From Phycisphaerales bacterium (GTDB taxonomy: Bacteria; Planctomycetota; Phycisphaerae; Phycisphaerales; UBA1924): 41,227 nucleotides of DNA. The notes under the pieces are model-generated. The model was not told the DNA's origin, did not search any database, and saw only the letters and a program-made list of their open reading frames with translations. Where the stretch lies: positions 1 to 41,227 of the forward strand of contig RECZ01000127.1 of the NCBI GenBank assembly GCA_007693765.1, in the 5' to 3' direction. Position numbers and translations under genes: made by a program. This document shows positions 26,182 through 35,953 of this stretch, piece after piece. Every line of letters begins with the position of its first letter. The first letter of the stretch is position 1.

Positions 26182-28473
26182 ATGGTCGACGACACCCTCT
26201 TCCCGCGCGCTCCCGTCGAGGCCGTCGCCTATGCGCACGTCGTGCTCGAGCGGTCGATGGACTACCCCGACGGCCTGACGTACGCGGTGCCCGCGTCCAT
26301 GCGCGACTTGCGCGTGGGCGAGCGTGTGGAGGCCCCCCTCGGCCGGGCCGACCACGCCGTGCAGGGCTACGTTGTCGAGATCGTCGCCCGCTCGGACTTC
26401 GACCCCGCGCGCATCAAGCCCATCCGCAAGCGCACGGGGATCACCCTGCCAGGCCCCCTCGTGGAGCTCGCGCAGTGGATGGCCCGCTACTACTGCTGCC
26501 CGCTGGGCACGGTGCTGGGCGCCGTGGTGCCCGCGCCCGTCAAACGCGGCGTTGGCAACGTCGTGCGCCGGGTGGTCGAGCGCACCGGTGAACCGCCCGA
26601 GGGTGAGCTCCCTCCCGCGACACGCGATGCGTGGGCGCGCATCGAGGCGATGCCCGCCGACGCCCCGGCGCTGGAGGCGAAGGCCCTCGCCAAGTCGCTC
26701 GGGCTCACGTCCGTCGCGCCGATCAACCGGTTGGTGAAGCTGGGCGTGCTGCGCATCGCCGAGGTCCGCAGCGTGCGCGCCGTGTGGGCGGAGCACGCCG
26801 TCGAGCCCGACAAGGGGCTGACGCTCTCCGAGGAGCAGCGCATTGCCTTCGAAAGGATCGCGCGCTCGCTGGACGGGTTCTCCGCCCACCTGCTCCGCGG
26901 CGTGACCGGCTCGGGCAAGACCGAGGTTTACCTTCGCGTGCTCGACAAAGTGATCGAGACGGGCGCCGGGGCGATCGTGCTCGTTCCCGAGATCAGCCTC
27001 ACGCCCCAGACCGCGGGGCGGTTCCTCGGGCGCTTCGGGCAGGCCGGCGTCGCGGTGCTGCACTCGGGCCTGACCGCGGCGCAGCGCCACCAGCAGTGGG
27101 CCCGCATCGCGACGGGCGAGGCGCGCATCGTGGTCGGCGCCCGCAGCGCGATCTTCGCGCCCTTCCCGGCGCGCGTGGGCCTCATCATCGTCGACGAGGA
27201 GCACGACGAGGGGTACAAGCAGGATCAGGCGCCGCGCTACCACGGGCGCGACGTCGCCATCAAGCGCGCGCAGATCGAGGGCTGCCCCGTGGTGCTCGGC
27301 TCCGCGACGCCCTCGCTCGAATCGTGGCGCAACGCGACGCAGGGGCGCTTCGTGCTCTCCGAACTCTCTGAGCGCGTGGGGGGCGCCCGCCTGCCGCGCG
27401 TGCAAGTGGTGGACCTCGCGGAGGAGCGCCGCGCCCGCCCGTGGTCGGACCAGCGCGTCCACCTGCTGGGGCCGCGCCTCGAATCCGCCATCGGGCGCAC
27501 GCTCGCAGCGGGGGGGCAGATCATCCTGCTGCTCAACCGGCGCGGCTTCGCGAACTACATCTGCTGCCCCGACCACCGTTGCGGCTGGACGCTCCGCTGC
27601 GACGAGTGCGACGCGACGATGGTCTACCACCTCGACAAGCTCTCGCCCGCCGGGGGCGTCGTCCGCTGCCACCACTGCCTCGCGGAGGTGAAGCTGCCCG
27701 CGGAATGCCCGCTGTGCGCACGACGCGTGAGCGTCTTTGGGCTGGGCACGCAGCGCGTGGAGCAGGAGCTGTCGCGCGTCTTCCCCGAACTGATCGAGGG
27801 CGAGACGCTGCTGCGCGTCGACGGCGACACCATGCGCACCGGTCGCGACTGGCTCCGCACGCTCGACCGTTTCGGGCGCGGCGAGGTCCTGTGCATGATC
27901 GGCACCCAGATGATCGCCAAGGGCCTCGACTACCCCAACGTCCGCCTCGTGGGCGTCATCAACGCCGACACGGCGCTGAACCTGCCTGATTTCCGCGCAG
28001 CGGAGCGCACGTTCCAGCTCGTCAGCCAGGTGGCGGGGCGGTCTGGTCGCGGCGCCGAGCCGGGGCGCGTGGTGGTGCAGACGATGGCGCCCGAATCGCC
28101 CGCGATCGCGCTGGCCGCGACGCACGACTACCGCGCCTTCGCCCAGCAGGAGATGGAGATGCGCGAGCAGGCGGGGTTGCCGCCCTTTGCGCGCATGGCC
28201 CGCGTCGTCGTGCGCGATCAGGACTACGCCAAAGCCCTGCGCAGCGCCCGCGAGATCGCCCACGCCATGCAAACCGAGGGGGCGCCGATCCGCGTCCGCG
28301 GCCCCATGCCCTGTCCGCTGAGCCGCATCGCGGGGTTCCACCGCATCGCGATCGAGATGACCGCCGACAAGGCGAGCGACCTGCAGCGTGCGCTCACGTC
28401 GGCGCGCAACACGGGGCTGCTCAAGAGCGACGCCCGCACCAGCGTGGACGTGGACCCGACGGCGCTGCTCTGA
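26182..28473 (+). CDS. priA: Primosomal protein N' (replication restart helicase)
   Basis: Superfamily 2 helicase that recognises stalled forks and reloads the replicative helicase; 763 residues. An N-terminal DNA-binding domain (about 1-200) precedes Walker A GVTGSGKT (240-247), the DEEH box (338-341) in IIVDEEHDEGYKQDQAPRYH, and LGSATPSLES (372-381). The zinc region has cysteines at 461, 462, 467, 473, 476, 496, 499, 509 and 512. The first pair is separated by four residues (C462-PDHR-C467) instead of the usual CxxC, while the rest keeps CxxC spacing. The helicase C-terminal domain contains IGTQMIAKGLDYPNVRLVGV. It is convergent with hpf. Confidence 0.95.
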   Translation: MVDDTLFPRAPVEAVAYAHVVLERSMDYPDGLTYAVPASMRDLRVGERVEAPLGRADHAVQGYVVEIVARSDFDPARIKPIRKRTGITLPGPLVELAQWMARYYCCPLGTVLGAVVPAPVKRGVGNVVRRVVERTGEPPEGELPPATRDAWARIEAMPADAPALEAKALAKSLGLTSVAPINRLVKLGVLRIAEVRSVRAVWAEHAVEPDKGLTLSEEQRIAFERIARSLDGFSAHLLRGVTGSGKTEVYLRVLDKVIETGAGAIVLVPEISLTPQTAGRFLGRFGQAGVAVLHSGLTAAQRHQQWARIATGEARIVVGARSAIFAPFPARVGLIIVDEEHDEGYKQDQAPRYHGRDVAIKRAQIEGCPVVLGSATPSLESWRNATQGRFVLSELSERVGGARLPRVQVVDLAEERRARPWSDQRVHLLGPRLESAIGRTLAAGGQIILLLNRRGFANYICCPDHRCGWTLRCDECDATMVYHLDKLSPAGGVVRCHHCLAEVKLPAECPLCARRVSVFGLGTQRVEQELSRVFPELIEGETLLRVDGDTMRTGRDWLRTLDRFGRGEVLCMIGTQMIAKGLDYPNVRLVGVINADTALNLPDFRAAERTFQLVSQVAGRSGRGAEPGRVVVQTMAPESPAIALAATHDYRAFAQQEMEMREQAGLPPFARMARVVVRDQDYAKALRSAREIAHAMQTEGAPIRVRGPMPCPLSRIAGFHRIAIEMTADKASDLQRALTSARNTGLLKSDARTSVDVDPTALL

Positions 28474-28526
28474 GCCGGCGCGCGGCGGGGTTTGGGGCGA
28501 GTTATGTGTGTGGCGTTGGCGCCGCG

Positions 28527-28835
28527 TCAGTGTTGGGCGGTGCGTTCGAGCTTGTGGGTGACGGCGCGCTCGAGTTTGCCCGCGGCTCCGTCGATGGCCG
28601 CGTAGAGGTCCGGCGCGTCGTGATGGACCGCGATCGGGTCCTTTCCGGCGATGCGGGCCTCCATCGTGCAGCGTTTGTCCGGCCCGTGCTTGGGCCCGTT
28701 CTCGTCGTGAAGGTGCACCTCGACGCGCGTCACGCGGTCTTTCGTGTGGCGCATCGCGTGTTCGACGGCGTTCTCGATGTGCTCATCGATCGCGGGGCTG
28801 GTCTCGATGTCGCCGGGGTTGATCTGGATCTGCAT
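28527..28835 (-). CDS. hpf: Ribosome hibernation-promoting factor, short form
   Basis: Short HPF/RaiA-type protein of 102 residues that binds the 30S decoding region and silences ribosomes in slow growth. The sequence MQIQINPGDIETSPAIDEHIENAVEHAMRH... has the family layout: strand, helix, three strands, helix. Charged segments such as DRVTRVEVHLHDENGP and LERAVTHKLE are typical. It lacks the C-terminal dimerisation domain of long HPF. GAGG six bases before ATG 28835 sets the start. It lies 60 bp downstream of the S23-type gene and might be co-transcribed with it. Confidence 0.9.
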   Translation of the reverse strand: MQIQINPGDIETSPAIDEHIENAVEHAMRHTKDRVTRVEVHLHDENGPKHGPDKRCTMEARIAGKDPIAVHHDAPDLYAAIDGAAGKLERAVTHKLERTAQH

Positions 28836-28895
28836 GGAAGACCTCGTTTTCGGGTCGTTGAAGTGTCTCAGGGCGAACAACACGCCCTGATCATC

Positions 28896-29468
28896 CTACG
28901 ACCCGCGGGGAGGGGAGTTCGAGGGGTGGGGTGCTTGTTGTTCATGGGCGACGACCGGATCGGTCGGGGGCGCCTCGGACTCGCGTGCGGCTCTGGCCGA
29001 GGAGACAACATCGTCGAGGTGTTTCAGGAAGGCTTCTGCGCGGAGGCGCTTTTCCCGCTCGCCCTTGACCTTGTCGTTCAGGTGTCTCGGGCCCTGAATG
29101 TCTGAATTCTGGAGCGAGTCCGCCCACGCACGGAGCTGGCGCGAGACGGACTCCGCCAAGGATCTCAGATCTGAGATCTCAGATTTGAGATGCTCGAACC
29201 GGGGACGAGTCATAAGGAACAGGAGCATCGATCGGGCTTCACCCGCGGACCCGCGCGCGTAGTACAGGAACGCCAGCAGTTCGTTCGTCGTTCCGCGCTC
29301 GAAGCCCTCCGCGATGTTGTTGCCGATCGAGAGCGTCGCCCGGCGGAGCTGATCGCAGAGATCGCCCGGCTCACGGAAGGCGCGGTCCTCGGTGAGCACG
29401 TACACACGTTTCGCGAGCGTCATGGCGCTTCGCCACACCGGGAGCTCTTCGAAGCGGGAATACTTCAC
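28896..29468 (-). CDS. S23-type four-helix-bundle protein with C-terminal extension
   Basis: A protein of the 23S intervening-sequence/S23 family: YSRFEELPVWRSAMTLAKRV, LCDQLRRATLSIGNNIAEGF (the hallmark IxxNIAEG) and FLYYARGSAGEARSML. These are elsewhere encoded in 23S rRNA intervening sequences or alone; a molecular role is not established. It has 190 residues against about 120, the excess being a charged, then Pro-rich, C-terminus. The GTG start at 29468 is preceded six bases upstream by TATACT. The coding sequence contains an 18-bp palindrome (29161-29178), encoding HLKSEISDLRS-like residues. It begins 24 bp after the gcvP stop, so it may also be read from gcvP. Confidence 0.85.
   Translation of the reverse strand: MKYSRFEELPVWRSAMTLAKRVYVLTEDRAFREPGDLCDQLRRATLSIGNNIAEGFERGTTNELLAFLYYARGSAGEARSMLLFLMTRPRFEHLKSEISDLRSLAESVSRQLRAWADSLQNSDIQGPRHLNDKVKGEREKRLRAEAFLKHLDDVVSSARAARESEAPPTDPVVAHEQQAPHPSNSPPRGS
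29161..29191. repeat. Palindromic repeat inside the S23-type gene
   Basis: Bases 29161-29178 form a perfect 18-bp palindrome (GATCTCAGATCTGAGATC), followed by a partial repeat of the same words up to 29191. The A/T content is much higher than in the surroundings. It remains in frame and encodes part of a helix (SEISDLRS). Confidence 0.7.
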
Positions 29469-29474
29469 GCTGCG

Positions 29475-29480
29475 AGTATA
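29475..29480 (-). promoter_or_regulatory. -10 TATACT, probable leaderless promoter of the S23-type gene
   Basis: Minus-strand TATACT, one mismatch from consensus, with six bases to the GTG at 29468. It is squeezed between the gcvP stop (29493) and the start. No Shine-Dalgarno. Confidence 0.55.
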
Positions 29481-29492
29481 CTGGCTGCCCCA

Positions 29493-32462
29493 TCACCCCT
29501 CGTACGCGCTCATCGGCGGGCACGTGCACACGAGGTTGCGGTCGCCGTACGCGTTGTCGATGCGTCCGACATGGGGCCAGAACTTGCGGTCGCGGAGCCA
29601 CGGCGCCGCGTTCGGGAGGCCGCCCTCGCTGCGCGGGTAGGGGCGGTCCCACGTGTCGGCGCTGACCGAACCCACCGTGTGCGGCGCGTGCTTGAGCGGG
29701 TTGTTCGCGCGGTCGGACTTGCCCGCTTCGATTGCGCGGATCTCTTCGCGGATGGCGATCATCGCATCGCAGAAGCGGTCGAGTTCGGCCTTGGGTTCGC
29801 TTTCGGTGGGCTCGATCATGAGCGTGCCGGGCACGGGCCAAGACATGGTCGGGCCGTGGAAGCCGTAGTCCATGAGGCGCTTGGCGATGTCGTCCACCTT
29901 GATGTCGGCGCGCTTGTCGAAGGGGCGGCAGTCGAGGATGAACTCGTGCGCCACGCGCCCGTTGCGCCCGGTGTAGAGCACGTCGTAGTGCCCTTCGAGG
30001 CGCTTGGCCATGTAGTTGGCGTTGAGGATCGCGACCTGCGTCGCCTTCGTCAGCCCGGCGGAGCCCATCATCGCGATGTACATCCACGAGATGGTGAGGA
30101 TCGAGGGCGAGCCCCAAGGCGCCGCGGAGATCGGGCCGATCGCGTGCGACCCCGTCTGGTGCGCATCGGCCCCGCCGAAGGGCGAGACGACCGGGTGCCC
30201 GGGCAGGTAGGGGGCGAGGTGCGCCTTGACGCCGATGGGCCCCATGCCGGGGCCGCCCCCGCCGTGGGGGATGCAGAAGGTCTTGTGCAGGTTGAGGTGG
30301 CAGACGTCGGCGCCGATCTCCGCCGGGCGGCAGAGGCCGACCTGTGCGTTGAGGTTGGCGCCGTCCATGTACACCTGCCCGCCGTGATCGTGGACGACCT
30401 TGCAGATCTCGCGCACGTCCTCCTCGAAGACGCCGTGCGTGGAGGGGTAGGTGATCATGAGCGCGCCGAGGGCGTCCTTGTGCTGCTGCGCCTTGGCCTT
30501 GAGGTCGTTGAGGTCGATGTTGCCCTGCGCGTCGCACTTGACCGCGACCACGCGGAAGCCGGCGATCACGGCGCTGGCGGGGTTGGTGCCGTGCGCCGAG
30601 TCGGGGATGAGGCACACGTCGCGCCGTTCGCCGCGCTGTTCGTGGTGGGCGCGGATGACCATCAGCCCCGCGTACTCGCCCTGCGAGCCGGCGTTGGGCT
30701 GGAGCGACACGGCGTCGAACCCGGTGATCTCCGCCAGCCAGCCCTCGAGCACCGCGAACATCTCGCGGTAGCCGCCGGTCTGCGAGGAAGGCGCGAAGGG
30801 GTGTATCGCGCCGAACTCGGGCCACGTCACGGGCAGCATCTCGCTCGTCGCGTTGAGCTTCATCGTGCACGAGCCGAGCGGGATCATCGAGTGCGCCAGC
30901 GAGAGGTCGCGCCCCTGCAGCTGGAAGATGTACCGCAGCATCTCCGTCTCGGAGTGGTGCGTGTTGAAGACGGGGTGCGTGAGGAACGCGCTGGTGCGTC
31001 CGACGCAGTCGTACGCGAGCGAGGCGCCCGAGAGCAGCGCGGGCACGCTCGCCTCCGCGGGCTTCCCGCCCGCGAAGCACGCGAGCAGGCGCTCGACGTC
31101 GCGCTCCATCGTCGCCTCGTCGAGCGAGACGCCCAGCGAGCCGTCGTCGTACACGCGCAGGTTGATGCGCTCCTTCGCCGCGGCCTCCAGCACGCGCTGC
31201 GCCGTGGCGCCGGCGCCCGGGCGCACGCGCAGGGTGTCGAAGAACTGCCCGTCGCCCACGTCGTGCCCCTGCGCCCGCAGGCCGTTGGCCAGCGCCAGCG
31301 TGAGCGCCCGCACGCGACGGGCGATGCGCGTCAGGCCCTCGGGCCCGTGGTAGACGGCGTACATGCCGCTCATGATCGCCAGCAGCGCCTGCGCCGTGCA
31401 GATGTTGCTCGTCGCGCGCTCGCGACGGATGTGCTGCTCGCGCGTCTGGATCGCCATGCGGTAGGCGAGGTTCCCGTGCGCATCGCGTGAGACGCCGATG
31501 ATGCGCCCCGGCATGCGTCGCGCGTGCTCCGGCTTCGTCGCGATGTACGCCGCGTGCGGGCCGCCGAAGCCCATGGGCACGCCCAGCCGCTGCGTCGTGC
31601 CGACGGCGATGTCGGCGCCGAACTCGCCCGGGGGCGTGAGCAGCGCGAGCGACAGGATGTCCGCCGCGACGACCGCCAGCGCGCCCGCCTTGTGGATGCG
31701 CTCGATCTCGTCCCAGTAGTCCTCGATGCGCCCGTCGGTGGTGGGGTATTGGAAGAGGGCGCCGCAGTAGTCCTGCGCCTCGAAGTCGAACGCGCGGGGG
31801 TCGCCGACCTCGATGCGCACGCCCAGCGAGCCGGCGCGGGTGCGCACGACCTCGATGGTCTGCGGGTGGCAGTCCTGCGCGACGAAGAAGCGGGCCTTCT
31901 TGCCCCCGGCGCCGACCGCGCCGAAGCACATGGCCATCGCCTCCGCCGCGGCGGTGCCCTCGTCGAGCAGCGAGGCGCCCGCGACGGGCAGGCCGGTCAG
32001 GTCGGAGACCATCGTCTGGAAGTTCAGCAGCGCTTCGAGGCGCCCCTGCGAGATCTCCGCCTGATAGGGCGTGTACTGCGTGTACCAGCCGGGGTTCTCG
32101 AGGACGTTCCGCTGGATCACGCCCGGCACGAGGCAATCGTGGTAGCCCATGCCGATGAACGAGCGCCACACCTCGTTCTTCGAGGCGATCGCCTGCAGCG
32201 CCCGCAGCGCCTCCGTCTCGCTCATGGGCTCGCCGATCGTCAGCGCCCGCGCCGAGCGGATGGCCTTGGGCACCGCCTGCTGCGTGAGTTCATCCAGCGA
32301 GCCGCACCCGAGCAGCGACAGCATCTCGGCGATCTCGGCGTCGTTGGGCCCGATGTGGCGCGGCGCGAAGTCGTCCGTCGGGGCCAGCGCCGCCACGGCG
32401 TCCGCGGGGGTGTCGGTCGGGGCGGGCGCCGGAACGGCGACGGGGCGGGAGGGGGTCGTCAT
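29493..32462 (-). CDS. gcvP: Glycine dehydrogenase (decarboxylating), P-protein
   Basis: PLP-dependent P-protein of the glycine cleavage system, full-length fused form (989 residues from ATG 32462; an ATG at 32477 would add five). The N-terminal half carries [18 protein letters not shown] and [20 protein letters not shown], and the C-terminal half carries the PLP lysine region [20 protein letters not shown]. The end [17 protein letters not shown] is typical. gcvT, gcvH and lpd are not in the window, so the system is split in this genome. There is no Shine-Dalgarno at either ATG. The S23-type gene follows after 24 bp. Confidence 0.95.
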   Translation of the reverse strand: MTTPSRPVAVPAPAPTDTPADAVAALAPTDDFAPRHIGPNDAEIAEMLSLLGCGSLDELTQQAVPKAIRSARALTIGEPMSETEALRALQAIASKNEVWRSFIGMGYHDCLVPGVIQRNVLENPGWYTQYTPYQAEISQGRLEALLNFQTMVSDLTGLPVAGASLLDEGTAAAEAMAMCFGAVGAGGKKARFFVAQDCHPQTIEVVRTRAGSLGVRIEVGDPRAFDFEAQDYCGALFQYPTTDGRIEDYWDEIERIHKAGALAVVAADILSLALLTPPGEFGADIAVGTTQRLGVPMGFGGPHAAYIATKPEHARRMPGRIIGVSRDAHGNLAYRMAIQTREQHIRRERATSNICTAQALLAIMSGMYAVYHGPEGLTRIARRVRALTLALANGLRAQGHDVGDGQFFDTLRVRPGAGATAQRVLEAAAKERINLRVYDDGSLGVSLDEATMERDVERLLACFAGGKPAEASVPALLSGASLAYDCVGRTSAFLTHPVFNTHHSETEMLRYIFQLQGRDLSLAHSMIPLGSCTMKLNATSEMLPVTWPEFGAIHPFAPSSQTGGYREMFAVLEGWLAEITGFDAVSLQPNAGSQGEYAGLMVIRAHHEQRGERRDVCLIPDSAHGTNPASAVIAGFRVVAVKCDAQGNIDLNDLKAKAQQHKDALGALMITYPSTHGVFEEDVREICKVVHDHGGQVYMDGANLNAQVGLCRPAEIGADVCHLNLHKTFCIPHGGGGPGMGPIGVKAHLAPYLPGHPVVSPFGGADAHQTGSHAIGPISAAPWGSPSILTISWMYIAMMGSAGLTKATQVAILNANYMAKRLEGHYDVLYTGRNGRVAHEFILDCRPFDKRADIKVDDIAKRLMDYGFHGPTMSWPVPGTLMIEPTESEPKAELDRFCDAMIAIREEIRAIEAGKSDRANNPLKHAPHTVGSVSADTWDRPYPRSEGGLPNAAPWLRDRKFWPHVGRIDNAYGDRNLVCTCPPMSAYEG

Positions 32463-32779
32463 GTGTGTTGCGTGCATGGATGGGTCGCTGGGTGATGGGC
32501 GTGCGCGCGGGCGACGGGGCGTTGCTCGAGGAGCGTCTCGGGCGCCGTATGCGGCGCCAGTGGAGCTCGGTTTCACGACGGTCGAGAACAACGCGGAACA
32601 CGAGTCTAGGCCCGCTCGGACGCACGCCGCAACGAGACGCACGCTCCGCCGGTACAGCACCCCATCCCGATGCCTTTCCCGAAAGGGGCTATCGTCTGCG
32701 CATCTGCGCCCCGCCCGCGGGGCCGGCCCCACGATCCCCCCACGATCCCCGACCGCGTCACCCCGAGGAACACGACAGC
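32463..32779. other. Divergent gap between gcvP and the M28 lipoprotein gene
   Basis: No gene and no glycine-riboswitch-like sequence seen on the gcvP side. It holds a hairpin GGCGCCG/CGGCGCC (32541-32547/32552-32558) with a four-base loop and no T-tract. There is a 6-bp inverted repeat CCTTTC/GAAAGG (32673-32678/32681-32686) just before a -10-like TATCGT (32690-32695) on the plus strand, possibly an operator by the peptidase promoter. Confidence 0.45.
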
Positions 32780-34831
32780 ATGAACCCTGTCCACCGCCGT
32801 CTCGCCCCGTGCACCACCGCCGCCGCCCTGGTCGCGTCGTGCGCCGTTTCCCTGTTCCTCCTCGGGTGCTCGACGACCGAGAATCACGCCGCTGGCAGCG
32901 CCCCGAACGGCCTGCTCGACGCCGGCTACGGCGCCCGCCTCGTGCGGAACAACCCCGTCCGCGCCGACGGCGCCATCGCGGGGCTGCTCCAGAGCAAGGG
33001 CGAGCACGTGCAGGAGTTCCACTCCCACGTCGTGACGCTCAGCAACTACTTCTTTGAGGGGCGTGCCCCCGGCACGGCCGGCGGCGAGATCGCCGCGCAG
33101 TACTTGGAGTTCTACTTCCGCCGCTACGGCCTCGGCCCCGTCTTCGATGAGGAGATCGAGACCCCCGGCGGCCAGACGGTGCTGACGCCCGGCGCCTCGT
33201 ACCAGCAGGTCTTCACCGTGGCGGGCGACACAATCGTCACCGCGGAGGAGGTCGCGTGGAGCGCCGACGGGCGCACCCGCACGCTGACCGCGGGCGAGGA
33301 CTTCAACGTGCTGGGCGTCTCGGGCAACGCCGAGGTCTCCGGCCCGCTCACCTTCGTCGGGTACTCGATCCCCGCGGGTCCCGGCGGCTATTCGTCGTAC
33401 CCCGACGATGTGAACCTCGAAGGACGCATCGCGGTCGTGCTTCGGTACGAGCCGATCACGGAGGCCGGCAAGAGCCGCTGGTCGACGCGCGACACGGGCT
33501 GGTCGAACTACGCCGCCCTCTCGCCCAAGCTGCAGGCCGCGGCGGACAAGGGCGCCGCCGGCGTGATCCTCGTCTCGCCCCCCGGCGCCGACGACCCCCG
33601 CGCCGCCCGCCTCGAAACCGTCTCCTCGACCCGCATCGGCGGCGCGATGGACGTGCCAGTGATCATGATGACCACGGAAGCTGTCGACGAACTCATCCGC
33701 GCGGCCGACGCCGACGGGCGCTCCCTGTATGACCTCCGCAGGATGGCCGACGAGGGCGCCGCGATCGTGCACCTCGACAGCGCCGAGATCACCATCGACG
33801 CCGGCGTCGAACGCCTCCGTACGCCGACCACCAACGTCGCCGGCCTGCTGCCCGGGCGCGGCGACCTTGCCGACGAGTTCATCGTCATCGGCGGCCACTA
33901 CGACCACGTCGGCTACGGCCACTTCGGCTCGCGCTGGGGCGCCCGCGGCGCGGGGCACATCCACCCCGGCGCCGACGACAACGCCTCCGGCACCGCCGGC
34001 GTGCTCCTGCTCGCCCGAGTGTTGAGCAAGATGTACGCGGAACTGCCCGAGGATCAGCCCGTCCGCTCCATCGTTTTCATGGGCTTCGGCGCCGAGGAGT
34101 CGGGCCTCAACGGCTCGCGCTACTTCGTGCAGAACCCGCCCATGAGCATCGGCGGCATCTCCAACGTCGTCGCCATGATCAACATGGACATGATCGGGCG
34201 TCTGCGCGAGGGCGCGCTGAGCCTCGGCGGCACGGGCACCGCGATCGGTTTCGAGGACTGGCTCGCGCCCTACCTGGCCGAATCCGGCCTGAACGTCACC
34301 ACCAGCCGCGGCGGCACCGGCCCTTCTGACCACGCCTCGTTCTACAACGCCGGCGTGCCCGTGCTCTTCGCCTTCACCGGCCTGCACACCGAGTACCACA
34401 CGCCCGACGACAAGGCTCACACCATCAATTACGCCGGCGGCGTGGCCATCTCGGCGCTCGTCGGCCGCATCGCCATGGCGCTCGCCACCGAGCCCGAGCG
34501 GCTCGTCTTCCAGTCCACCGGCACACGCACGCAGGCGGGCACGCTCCGCGGCGTGAGCGTGCAACTCGGCATCGTGCCCGGCGACTACAGCGACGACCGC
34601 CCCGGCGTCATGCTCGGGGGCGTCACCCCCGGCACTAGCGCCGACGACGCGGGCCTCAAAGCCGGCGACCGTATCCTCCGCTGGGGCGGCGAAGAGGTCG
34701 CCGACATCGGCGCCATGATGCAGCGCCTCGCCGACCACAAGCCCGGCGACGTCGTGACCATCGTCATCGAGCGCGACGGCGAGGAAATGCCCGTGGACGT
34801 CACCCTCAAGCCCCGCGCCGGACGCCAGTAA
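32780..34831 (+). CDS. M28 metallopeptidase lipoprotein with PA and PDZ domains
   Basis: A 683-residue exported peptidase, probably membrane-anchored and acting on peptides outside the cytoplasm. Lipobox LFLLGC puts the acylated cysteine at 30. A PA-like region (about 170-345) sits before the catalytic domain. Zinc ligands in family order are H373 (GGHYDHV), D399 (HPGADDNAS), E440 (GAEES, with E439 as general base), D470 (NMDMIG) and H540 (TEYHTPDD). A PDZ domain closes the protein ([20 protein letters not shown] at about 610-650). All catalytic residues are present. GAGG precedes the ATG by about eleven bases. The M28 family includes aminopeptidases, and the substrate here is unknown. Confidence 0.94.
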   Translation: MNPVHRRLAPCTTAAALVASCAVSLFLLGCSTTENHAAGSAPNGLLDAGYGARLVRNNPVRADGAIAGLLQSKGEHVQEFHSHVVTLSNYFFEGRAPGTAGGEIAAQYLEFYFRRYGLGPVFDEEIETPGGQTVLTPGASYQQVFTVAGDTIVTAEEVAWSADGRTRTLTAGEDFNVLGVSGNAEVSGPLTFVGYSIPAGPGGYSSYPDDVNLEGRIAVVLRYEPITEAGKSRWSTRDTGWSNYAALSPKLQAAADKGAAGVILVSPPGADDPRAARLETVSSTRIGGAMDVPVIMMTTEAVDELIRAADADGRSLYDLRRMADEGAAIVHLDSAEITIDAGVERLRTPTTNVAGLLPGRGDLADEFIVIGGHYDHVGYGHFGSRWGARGAGHIHPGADDNASGTAGVLLLARVLSKMYAELPEDQPVRSIVFMGFGAEESGLNGSRYFVQNPPMSIGGISNVVAMINMDMIGRLREGALSLGGTGTAIGFEDWLAPYLAESGLNVTTSRGGTGPSDHASFYNAGVPVLFAFTGLHTEYHTPDDKAHTINYAGGVAISALVGRIAMALATEPERLVFQSTGTRTQAGTLRGVSVQLGIVPGDYSDDRPGVMLGGVTPGTSADDAGLKAGDRILRWGGEEVADIGAMMQRLADHKPGDVVTIVIERDGEEMPVDVTLKPRAGRQ

Positions 34832-34923
34832 GCTCCCCGTCCCCCGCGGCGCCGGAACGCGTGGCCTGAGCGCACGAATAGGCGAGCCCGGCTTGTCGAT
34901 TTCGCCCATCCTCGCCGCGGCTG

Positions 34924-34929
34924 TACATT
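34924..34929 (+). promoter_or_regulatory. -10-like TACATT for the TIM-barrel gene
   Basis: gTACATT 51 bases upstream of the ATG at 34981, leaving a leader with CGGAG. The same hexamer occurs on the minus strand upstream of the superoxide dismutase gene (37992-37997). Confidence 0.4.
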
Positions 34930-34980
34930 GGCGCCTCCCCGCACCGCACCGACACCCCCGCACGGAGCCCGCCCCCCGCC

Positions 34981-35856
34981 ATGGCACGCATCGCCTTCAG
35001 CACCGTCGCCTGCCCCGATTGGACACTGGACCGCGTCGCGCAGATCGCGCTCGACGCCGGGTACAGCGGCGTGGAGTTGCGCAGCATGGGCCGCGGCGGG
35101 ACGGAGTTCGTGTGCGACCCCGGCCTCACCGCGCCGGGCAAGGTGCGCCGGCTGACGATCCACAAGGGCGTCGAGGTTGCGGGCGTCGCCAGCGGCGTGC
35201 ACTACGACACGCCCGTCTTCCCGCCCGTGATCGGGCACGTGTTCCCGCACAAGTTCGCGTCGATCGAATCCACCAAGGAGTTCGTCGACATCGCCTCCGA
35301 GATCGGCGCCCCCTTCGTCCGCGTCTTCCCCTTCGGCGCCCGCGCCAAGCGCGGCTGCAAGGCGCTGCGTCGGCTCGTCGTCGGGCGCCTCGTGCTCGCG
35401 GCCGACGCCGCCCGCCACTCCGGTGTGCGGCTCCTGCTCGAGAACGGCGGCGCGTACCCGACGGCCGAGGAAGTCGCCTCGCTTGTCGACGAGGTCGGCT
35501 CGCCCAACCTGAGCGTCTGCTACGCCCTCGCCGCGGCCCACGAGGCGGGGGAGGACGTCGCCAAGGGCGTGCGCACGCTGGGCGGTCGCCTGCGGATGGC
35601 CCGCGTGAAGGACCTGCGCGCCGGCGAGCCGCGCCCGCTCGGTCAGGGCGACCAGCCCTGCGAAGACTTCGTCCGCGCCGCCAACGCCGCGGCCTCGACC
35701 CAGTGGATCGTGTTCGAGTGGGACAAGGCGTGGGTGCCCGGTCTCGCCGACGCGAGCGAAGCGCTCCCCGAGGCCGCCCGCACGCTGATCGGCTGGATGC
35801 GCGCCGCCAACGGGCACGCCTCCACGGACGACGCCCGCGCCGCCGTCGCCGTCTGA
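34981..35856 (+). CDS. Sugar phosphate isomerase/epimerase-like TIM-barrel protein
   Basis: A 291-residue AP endonuclease family 2/xylose isomerase-like TIM-barrel protein. The N-terminus MARIAFSTVACPDWTLDRVA with AGYSGVELR, the middle GAPFVRVFPFG and VRLLLENGGAYPTAEE, and C-terminal FVRAANAAASTQWIVFEWDK give the typical beta-alpha repeats and acidic metal ligands at strand ends (E in LLLEN, E in FEWDK). Members isomerise or epimerise sugars or act on inositol-type substrates; the exact reaction cannot be assigned. A CGGAG with a run of C follows before the ATG. No sugar operon is adjacent. Confidence 0.88.
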   Translation: MARIAFSTVACPDWTLDRVAQIALDAGYSGVELRSMGRGGTEFVCDPGLTAPGKVRRLTIHKGVEVAGVASGVHYDTPVFPPVIGHVFPHKFASIESTKEFVDIASEIGAPFVRVFPFGARAKRGCKALRRLVVGRLVLAADAARHSGVRLLLENGGAYPTAEEVASLVDEVGSPNLSVCYALAAAHEAGEDVAKGVRTLGGRLRMARVKDLRAGEPRPLGQGDQPCEDFVRAANAAASTQWIVFEWDKAWVPGLADASEALPEAARTLIGWMRAANGHASTDDARAAVAV

Positions 35857-35941
35857 GCGGGCACGCTCAGATCATCGGGCCATCCGTCGAATCCTCGCAT
35901 CGGTCCTGTGCGCGTTTGGTTTTGCTCGGCGCCGCCGGGCG

Positions 35942-35947
35942 TACCAT
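35942..35947 (+). promoter_or_regulatory. -10-like TACCAT, probable leaderless promoter of queG
   Basis: TACCAT with six bases to the GTG at 35954. The 19 bases 35935-35953 are identical to those upstream of the aminotransferase gene (1978-1996, minus strand). No Shine-Dalgarno. Confidence 0.5.
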
Positions 35948-35953
35948 GCCCCC

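Noticed and set aside
32463-32779. Glycine riboswitch upstream of gcvP
   Set aside because: No sequence with the usual glycine riboswitch core or tandem aptamers was seen on either strand of the gap.
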